Origin: Bacteroidota bacterium
Lineage (GTDB): Bacteria > Bacteroidota > Bacteroidia > JACPRZ01
Direction: 5' to 3'
Length of the DNA: 64,000 nt
Assembly: GCA_016193485.1 (NCBI GenBank)
Contig: JACPRZ010000024.1
Location: forward strand, 1 to 64,000
Made by a program: the position numbers and the translations under genes. Below the pieces are notes generated by a model. The model did no database searches. It saw nothing but the letters and a program-made list of their open reading frames with translations, and was not told the origin of the DNA. Below are positions 57,242 to 64,000 of this stretch, one piece after another. The number at the start of each line of letters is the position of its first letter. Position 1 is the first letter of the stretch.

Positions 57242-57360
57242 TCATTCAATTTCCATTCGTAGTAAATAGTAGTAAGGTGTTCAGAAACATTAAGCCGGCA
57301 TTAGGTGGGCATTAATGGGCATTCACAGGTATTGAATCAAACGTCATTGCGAATTGGAAA

Positions 57361-58107
57361 TTAGAAATTGGTAATTTGTTGATTCAGGAAGTTCTCCAAT
57401 GCTTTCCATACCTTTTTATGATCTCCATTATCGCTCCACAATGCGCTTGAACCATGGCGGCTTTTAACATCAGGAATATATTGAACTGCTTTTCCTTCTT
57501 TCACTGATTTGAGGAGGGTGGCTACCCCAGGCGCTTCTGATTTTGATGATGCGGTAAACACCGGCTTATCCAATCCAAGAATGGTTTTAGCAAGATGGAG
57601 TACATTATCGAAATATTCACCGGGACTGAAGGCAATCACAGCCATTACCCTATCATTCTCTTTTGCAATTTTAAGCGCCAGTGATGCGGAATAGGAACTC
57701 CCGAAAAGAATAACTTTTTTATTATAGATTTTGAAAATATATTCAATCGCGGCTACAATATCCTGCTCCGCATCAAGGTAACCGACCGGTTTTTTGTGTC
57801 CAATGGCCTTGGCAGCGGTTTCATTTTTTATCCCATTAACTTCCCCCCCCGAACGCTGGTCAATGGCTACACAGTTGAATCCGAGCGTATTCAGTTTTTT
57901 TGCCGTTTCAATGTATTCACCCCGGCTGTAGCGCGCCTGGTGGCAGAGGAGGATGAAGGGCTTGGTTTTGTCAATAATGTATTCATCCGCAGTAATGAGC
58001 AAACCATCTGATGAAGGAAAAGCGATGGTTTTCTGCGATATGGACTGTGAAGTTTGCATGATGGTTGCAGAAATCAGGAATATATAATAGAGATTTTTGT
58101 TTTTCAT
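57361..58107 (-). CDS. Alpha/beta hydrolase (dienelactone hydrolase-like), exported
   Basis: 'KPFILLCHQARYSRGEYIETAKKLNTLGFNCVAIDQRSGG', 'VILFGSSYSASLALKIA', 'KSRHGSSALWSDNGDHKKVWKALENFL'. Start likely 58107. Confidence 0.82.
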   Translation of the reverse strand: MKNKNLYYIFLISATIMQTSQSISQKTIAFPSSDGLLITADEYIIDKTKPFILLCHQARYSRGEYIETAKKLNTLGFNCVAIDQRSGGEVNGIKNETAAKAIGHKKPVGYLDAEQDIVAAIEYIFKIYNKKVILFGSSYSASLALKIAKENDRVMAVIAFSPGEYFDNVLHLAKTILGLDKPVFTASSKSEAPGVATLLKSVKEGKAVQYIPDVKSRHGSSALWSDNGDHKKVWKALENFLNQQITNF

Positions 58108-58239
58108 TAGCAGGTAATAAATAAGCAAATTTAGATATTTCAATAGCATCTTTTCGTAATTGTTTTTTTCCTTATATTAGGGGCGTTTTAGATAATTCTT
58201 TTTTTAATCGTATTTTCCACATCCCCAAAAAATATTTCA

Positions 58240-58536
58240 ATGGTCAAATATAAATACAAACCCCAAATTTCAAAAAAGGCATTCTGGGATACCGAATTTG
58301 AGAAATTGGATTACGAAAAAAATGCAGAGGCGATTATTGAGGCGGTATTTAATTACGGAACACTGGATGATGTTTTGGAAGTGATGGTTTGCTATGGCGA
58401 TGATGTCGTAAAGCAAACTCTTGTTAATGCCTACTATTTAGATGGAGGTGCAAGAAATCTTGCTCACGTTTTTTTTAACCTTAAGCCAACTGATTTGAAA
58501 TGCAATCCGAGGAAACCGCTTCACTTCACATATTAA
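58240..58536 (+). CDS. DUF6922-like small protein, putative antitoxin partner of the downstream NTase
   Basis: 'KPQISKKAFWDTEFEKLDYEKNAEAIIEAVFNYGTLDDVLEVMVCYGDDVVKQTLVNAYYLDGGARNLAHVFF'; overlaps the next ORF by 37 nt. Confidence 0.65.
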   Translation: MVKYKYKPQISKKAFWDTEFEKLDYEKNAEAIIEAVFNYGTLDDVLEVMVCYGDDVVKQTLVNAYYLDGGARNLAHVFFNLKPTDLKCNPRKPLHFTY

Positions 58537-59207
58537 AACTCGTCAGGGAAATCCAGGCGATAAAAGGATTTGAAAATTTCCGACTCGTTGGTGGAAGCGC
58601 ACTTGCCCTGCAATTAAAGCACCGGGTAAGCGTAGATGTTGCTTTATTTTCTGAAAAAACAATAGATAAAAGCCGACTATTCGCTATTTTGCCTGAAAAT
58701 TTTAAGGATTTAAGCGGATTGATTGACCGAGGAATCGGAGTGGTTTGCAATATCAAAAACATTAAAGTTGACTTTTTTTATGATGGCGGTAAATTTATTC
58801 GGCCTCCGGTTGAAAAGCAGGGAATTATCATGGCTTCGCTTGAAGATGTTACTGCTATGAAACTAAATGCAATAACTAACCGCGCGGCACAAAAAGATTT
58901 TTATGACATTGCGGTTTTAACCGAAAAGTTTTCTGTCCGTGAAATGATCCGGTTTTATATGGAGAAATATCCGTATATGGATGTGAGGGGACCCTTGGAA
59001 CATCTGAAAAAGCATGATGCTGCGGATAATGACAATAATAGGATTCAGACGCTGATTCCGCTCACATGGCAGCAGGCAAAAGAAAAAATAAACAATGCCC
59101 ATGAAATTTTTATTTCAGAAATGAAAGCGGAAAAACAAAAACAAATTGAAGAACGGCTCAAAAAAGCCGGTGAATTGGTAGAGAAAAAGAAAAAGAAAAA
59201 AACTTGA
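58500..59207 (+). CDS. AbiEii/AbiGii-type nucleotidyltransferase (putative toxin)
   Basis: 'FRLVGGSALALQLKHRVSVDVALFSEKTIDKSRLF', 'SLEDVTAMKLNAITNRAAQKDFYDIAVLTEKFSVREMIRFY'. Confidence 0.8.
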   Translation: MQSEETASLHILKLVREIQAIKGFENFRLVGGSALALQLKHRVSVDVALFSEKTIDKSRLFAILPENFKDLSGLIDRGIGVVCNIKNIKVDFFYDGGKFIRPPVEKQGIIMASLEDVTAMKLNAITNRAAQKDFYDIAVLTEKFSVREMIRFYMEKYPYMDVRGPLEHLKKHDAADNDNNRIQTLIPLTWQQAKEKINNAHEIFISEMKAEKQKQIEERLKKAGELVEKKKKKKT

Positions 59208-59315
59208 CCGGATGGAAAATTAATAGTATTTTTTTTCAAACCTTTCACAACCTGTTTTCGTCTTAAATTATTGAATTCGTTATCTGTGATACGACTTACT
59301 GATTATTATTTTACC

Positions 59316-62300
59316 ATGTCTGCATTTAAGAAGATTTCTGTACAATTTATTTTACTACTGATTTTGTTTTTTGTCCATTCAATGTCTGTTTCCACAGCAC
59401 AGACCATCCTATGGCAATCAGGCTTTGAAACCGGTGACCCGTCTTTTATCTACGATGGCGTGCAGGTGCCCTTCAATTCAACTTCTTCGCCTTACGCGGG
59501 AACAAACCACGGGCAAATTAACGGAGGATGCTCGGGAGGTACTGCCGGCTGCTATGACGGTTCAATTATTACCCCCCTGTTAACTTTTTATCCGGGTTGT
59601 AACTATTCAGTAAAGGTCTATGCGAAAAGGGTGACTGGAGCCGGAAATATGACTATTGCCAAAGCAATAACGGCAACCAATACCGCCATTAAAGGCGCAA
59701 CCGGCTCCGATGTAATCATGGCATCCACTGCCGTTTCTACTGCGTACACATTGTATTCAGGAACATTTTCTGTTACGACTACCGAATCAAAATATATCGG
59801 TTTCCAGATGTTTTTTGCAGGCGGTGGCGGCCAGTCCGGCTCCCAAATGCAGATTGATAATGTAGTAATAACAAAAGAATGTCCTTCGTGCTTCAACGGC
59901 ATACAGGACGGAGATGAAACAGGTATTGATTGCGGAGGCACTCTTTGCGCAGGCGCTGCGCCTGTTGGCGGCACGGTTTCCCCCCCTACGCAAACACTTT
60001 CCTGCGGCTTGGGTAATTTCACTCTTACCCTTGCCGGGCATACCGGTAACCCGCAATGGCAGGCATCCCGCGATGGCGGTTCAATATGGTACGACCTGCC
60101 AAGTGAAACAGGCACAACTTTTACCGGTTCCGTAAGAAATACAACTCTATTCAGAGTGAACGTTTCTAATGACGGCTGTACCCCAACCCCCGCCTACTCA
60201 TCAATTGCTACGGTTACTATCACGGGTGTTGGCAACAAAACCTGGCTTACTTCAGGAACTAGCGACTGGGGCAACGGTGCCAACTGGAACCCTTCCGGTT
60301 TTCCCGGTGCCTGCGACAATGTTACCATACCCGCAGGAGGAATCCAGCCGGTAATTACTGCAAATGCCGGCTGCAATAACATTTTCATAAATGCGAGCGC
60401 TACACTTACAATAAACGGGGGGGGTACACAATTCTTTACTGTGTATGGCGACTTTATCAATAACGGCACTCTTAATGACGCTTCTTCCACCCAGCCAACC
60501 CTCCTTGCGGGCAGGAGCCCATGCTTCTTTGGCGGTTCCGGGACTTTTTGGGACGGAAGTAATTATGTAGGCAAATTCACGATAGCGGCAAATGCTGCCT
60601 ATACGCTTACTTCAAATATAAATCCGCTATATGGCTTTGAAATTCAAAGTAACGGCTCCCTTTCCCTCTCTTACTATAAGATGATTGTGACCAATACATG
60701 GAATCAAATCGGATATTTTTTCGGCAATGCGGGCATACTTGAAGCGCGGGGTTCAGCAGGAACAATAACATCCTCCACTTCAACATGGGGAAAAGGAACC
60801 TTACACATGAATTTCAATCCGCCTGTGCCTTCCCAGACGTTTTTTACTCCTGATGATTATTATAATATCATCTTTGAAAACCTTGGCAACTCTGTTTCCA
60901 TTGACGTTACTCCATTTGATGTTACCAATGATTTTACCATTAAACCCTCAACAACCGTAACATTCGGCACAAACGGCACTGTTCTCAATATCGGTGGAAC
61001 ATTAGGAGGCGATTTTACCAATGATGGTACTTTCACTCCTGCCGGTTCCTTTGTGGTTTTAAAAGGACTTTCTGAACAGGAAATAAAAGGTACAAGTTCA
61101 ACTGTATTTGATAATCTTACAATCAATAACGCATCTTCAACAGGGGTTATCGTTGCAAAAGAATGTACCGTTAATACTACTCTTACCCTCACCGATGCAA
61201 TTCTCAATACTGACCAGTACGGGAAATACATTTACCTTTCTTCTACCGCTTCGGTTTCACCTGCAGGTGGCTCTTCTGCAAGTTATATTGACGGCTTTAT
61301 TCAGAAAGCCGGCAACACCGCCTTTATTTTTCCTACCGGTGACGGAACAAAATGGAGAAGAATTGCTATTGGGGCGCCTTCCATTTCCTCCACGTACAGG
61401 GCAAAATATTGGAATTCCGGGTTCTCTAATTATACCATAACCCCCCCCCTTACAGATGTAAGCCAGATTGAATATTGGATTCTTGACCGCATGATTGGCA
61501 CAGGCAATACAACTGTGGCTTTTAACTGGGAAGATGCTTCTGCAAGCGGCATTGACGATTGCCCGGACCTTACTATTGCAAAGTGGAATGGAACTTCATG
61601 GGTTGAACAGTCGGCTACTGCCACCGGCTCCTGCACAGGAACAGGCACGGGTTCCGTGGTTACCAATAGCGCAGTTTTATCCTTCAGCCCCTTCACCTTT
61701 GGTTCAAAGTCACTTGCGGTAAACCCTTTGGGAATGATTCTCGGTTGCTTTGCGACAATCAGTTCAACATTTACAAATGTTACTTGTCCTAATGCCGGAG
61801 ACGGTACAATAGATATTACTGTGACGGGCGCTACTCCGCCTAAGACCTATTTATGGAATGATGGCGCGATAACCGAAGACAGAACAGCTCTTGCCGCAGG
61901 AACCTTTACTGTAACTATCACAGATGCAGAACCCTGCACATACACCGAAACCGTTACCATTACCCAGCCGGCTGATACGGTTGTAACCGGTACTATTGCG
62001 CCTACTACTTATTGCGCTGGGAATTCCGTTTCAGTGCCATATACCTTATTTTGCAACGTTAATGCGGGTAATGTTTTTACCGCCCAACTCTCCGATGCTG
62101 CCGGGAGTTTTGCAGCGCCAACCAATATCGGCATCATATCTTCAACAACATCCGGGACAATTGCCGCAACTATTCCCGTTGCGCAACCCTCCGGTAGCGG
62201 TTATCGCATTCGGGTTGTTTCTTCCGACCCAATAACTACAGGTTCTGATAATGGAACTGACCTTACAGTCAATTCCAATCCAACGCCAACCATCACCGCA

Positions 62301-62900
62301 GGAGGTCCGACAACATTCTGTGCGGGGGGGAGTGTAACGCTGACATCGTCCGCAGCGAGTTCATATTCCTGGAGTACAACCGAAACAACCGCAAGCATCA
62401 ACGTAACTGCAAGTGGAAATTATACGGTCACCGTCACTGACGGGAATGGCTGCACCGGAGCATCAGCGCCAACAACGGTAACAGTTAATTCCAATCCCAC
62501 ACCAACGATTACAGCAGGTGGTCCAACAACGTTCTGCGCAGGGGGGAGTGTAACGCTGACTTCGTCCGCAGCGAGTTCATATTCCTGGAGTACAACCGAA
62601 ACAACCGCAAGCATCAACGTAACTGCAAGCGGGAATTATAGGGAATGGCTGTACGGGAGTATCAGCGCCAACAACGGTAACCGTCAATTCCAATCCTACG
62701 CCAACGATTACCGCGGGAGGTCCGACAACATTCTGTGCGGGGGGGAGTGTAACGCTGACTTCAAGTATAGCAAGTTCCTATTCATGGAGTACGACAGAAA
62801 CAACCGCAAGCATCAATGTAACTGCAGGCGGAAGTTATACTGTCACTGTTACAGACGGCAACGGTTGCACAGGAACGGCAAATCAGGCAATAACCGTTAA
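59316..62900 (+). CDS. Large surface protein with Ig/SprB-like repeats, frameshifted near 62640
   Basis: Signal peptide MSAFKKISVQFILLLILFFVHSMSVSTAQ; module shared with 40262..51814; tandem 'NPTPTITAGGPTTFCAGGSVTLTSSAASSYSWSTTETTASINVTASGNYTVTVTDGNGCTGASAPTTVTVNS'; after about 62640 the listed translation becomes non-repeat (REWLYGSISANNGNR...). Confidence 0.85.
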   Translation: MSAFKKISVQFILLLILFFVHSMSVSTAQTILWQSGFETGDPSFIYDGVQVPFNSTSSPYAGTNHGQINGGCSGGTAGCYDGSIITPLLTFYPGCNYSVKVYAKRVTGAGNMTIAKAITATNTAIKGATGSDVIMASTAVSTAYTLYSGTFSVTTTESKYIGFQMFFAGGGGQSGSQMQIDNVVITKECPSCFNGIQDGDETGIDCGGTLCAGAAPVGGTVSPPTQTLSCGLGNFTLTLAGHTGNPQWQASRDGGSIWYDLPSETGTTFTGSVRNTTLFRVNVSNDGCTPTPAYSSIATVTITGVGNKTWLTSGTSDWGNGANWNPSGFPGACDNVTIPAGGIQPVITANAGCNNIFINASATLTINGGGTQFFTVYGDFINNGTLNDASSTQPTLLAGRSPCFFGGSGTFWDGSNYVGKFTIAANAAYTLTSNINPLYGFEIQSNGSLSLSYYKMIVTNTWNQIGYFFGNAGILEARGSAGTITSSTSTWGKGTLHMNFNPPVPSQTFFTPDDYYNIIFENLGNSVSIDVTPFDVTNDFTIKPSTTVTFGTNGTVLNIGGTLGGDFTNDGTFTPAGSFVVLKGLSEQEIKGTSSTVFDNLTINNASSTGVIVAKECTVNTTLTLTDAILNTDQYGKYIYLSSTASVSPAGGSSASYIDGFIQKAGNTAFIFPTGDGTKWRRIAIGAPSISSTYRAKYWNSGFSNYTITPPLTDVSQIEYWILDRMIGTGNTTVAFNWEDASASGIDDCPDLTIAKWNGTSWVEQSATATGSCTGTGTGSVVTNSAVLSFSPFTFGSKSLAVNPLGMILGCFATISSTFTNVTCPNAGDGTIDITVTGATPPKTYLWNDGAITEDRTALAAGTFTVTITDAEPCTYTETVTITQPADTVVTGTIAPTTYCAGNSVSVPYTLFCNVNAGNVFTAQLSDAAGSFAAPTNIGIISSTTSGTIAATIPVAQPSGSGYRIRVVSSDPITTGSDNGTDLTVNSNPTPTITAGGPTTFCAGGSVTLTSSAASSYSWSTTETTASINVTASGNYTVTVTDGNGCTGASAPTTVTVNSNPTPTITAGGPTTFCAGGSVTLTSSAASSYSWSTTETTASINVTASGNYREWLYGSISANNGNRQFQSYANDYRGRSDNILCGGECNADFKYSKFLFMEYDRNNRKHQCNCRRKLYCHCYRRQRLHRNGKSGNNR

Positions 62901-64000
62901 TTCCAATCCTACGCCAACCATCACCGCAGGAGGACCGACAACATTCTGTACAGGAGGGAGTGTAACACTTTCATCCAGCGCAGCAAGTTCATATTCCTGG
63001 AGTACACTGGAAACAACGCAGAACATTACAGTTTCAGCAAGCGGAACATATACGGTAACAGTAACCGATGGCAACGGCTGCACCGGAACAGATGATCAAA
63101 TTGTAACTGTCAATGCTAATCCAACGCCAACCATTACACCAGGGGGTCCGACAACCTTCTGTGCAGGTGGGAGTGTAACGCTTTCATCCAGCGCAGCAAG
63201 TTCTTATTCCTGGAGCACATTGGAGACAACGCAGAACATTACAGTATCAGCAGGCGGAACTTATACGGTAACAGTAACTGATGGGAATGGTTGCACCGGA
63301 ACAGCGAGTCAGGCAGTAACAGTTAATTCCAATCCCACACCGACAATTACCGCAGGCGGTACTACAACATTCTGCGCAGGGGGTTCTGTACTGCTTACTG
63401 CCACTGCCGCTGCCACTTATTCCTGGAGCACAACAGAAACCACACAGGCAATCACTGTTTCCGTAAGCGGAACATATACGGTTACAGTTACTGATGGAAG
63501 CGGTTGCACCGGGACAGCGAGTCAGGCAGTAACAGTTAATTCCAACCCCACACCAACGATTACCGCAGGCGGACCGACAACATTCTGTGCAGGGGGGAGT
63601 GTAACTCTTACTTCCAGCGCAGCAAGTTCCTATTCATGGAGCACAGCAGAAACAACACAGGCAATCACCGCTTCTGCAGGAGGAACATATACAGTAACAG
63701 TAACTGACGGCAATGGTTGCACCGGAACAGCGAGTCAGGCAGTAACCGTCAATTCCAATCCTACGCCAACCATTACCGCAGGCGGACCAACAACATTCTG
63801 TGCGGGGGGGAGTGTAACGCTGACTTCAAGTTTGGCAAGTTCCTATTCCTGGAGCACCACTGAAACAACACAGGCAATTACTGTTTCCGCAACCGGAACT
63901 TACACAGTTACAGTAACTGATGGCAACGGCTGCACGGGTACAGCAAGTCAGGCAGTAACCGTCAATTCCAATCCCACACCAACAATAACCGCAGGCGGAC
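62271..64000 (+). repeat. Tandem 213-216 bp repeats (71-72 aa), about eight copies plus window edge
   Basis: Unit boundary 'aattccaatcc' at 62271, 62487, 62686, 62899 and onwards; the third interval is 199 bp (216-17). Confidence 0.9.
62644..64000 (+). pseudogene. Continuation of the repeat array in a different frame, running off the window
   Basis: Frame 1 mod 3 (e.g. codons from 62881: NQAITVNSNPTPTITAGGPTTFCTGGSVTLSSSAASSYSWS...) remains open in the parts read to 64000. Confidence 0.75.

Noticed and set aside
62271-64000. Regular repeats considered as a CRISPR-like array
   Set aside because: Period of 213-216 bp with coding-frame conservation and no unique spacers; it is a protein repeat.
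1-64000. tRNA/rRNA genes, complete transposases or prophage
   Set aside because: None recognised by eye; a tRNAscan/Infernal and IS search would be needed to exclude small ones.

Overview
This 64 kb window looks like a chromosomal segment from a Bacteroidota (Bacteroidetes) genome. The lineage is inferred from SprB repeats, PorP/SprF proteins, CHU_C-type and type-A T9SS C-terminal domains, Bacteroidetes-type GlmU-like and Lon proteins, and general gene style. Three giant cell-surface proteins dominate it: 1-5516, 40262-51814 and 59316-64000. The first two are followed by PorP/SprF and PD40-type genes. Between them are ordinary genes: M20 and M3 peptidases, a DNA methyltransferase, a TPR/SpoIIE phosphatase, an ATP-cone/Mrr-like nuclease, glutathione peroxidase, an ECF sigma factor with accessory genes, a YyaL-type thioredoxin-domain protein, the sulfate-activation set cysC-cysD-cysN with an SLC13 permease, two M43-type metalloproteases, lon, a GlmU-like protein, a UPF0175 antitoxin, a MetB-like enzyme and CtaA/COX15. 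The most notable signals are: (i) several classes of short repeats (C6-NNN-G6 palindromes and 7-bp-periodic arrays) sitting in frame inside conserved genes and signal peptides; (ii) strong over-representation of G/C homopolymers of 8-9 nt inside CDSs; (iii) single-event lesions in two of the three giant proteins (a TGG->TAG stop at a conserved Trp, and a 17-bp deletion inside a 216-bp tandem repeat); (iv) an ECF sigma/small Cys protein/Cys-His-repeat secreted protein/outer-membrane-like protein module with an ECF-type promoter candidate; (v) two toxin-antitoxin-like loci whose toxins look damaged (an internally deleted PIN-type toxin and an AbiEii-like NTase with DxD changed to DxA). No tRNA, rRNA, CRISPR array or complete transposase was recognised. 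All family assignments are from reading protein motifs by eye; no database search was run.
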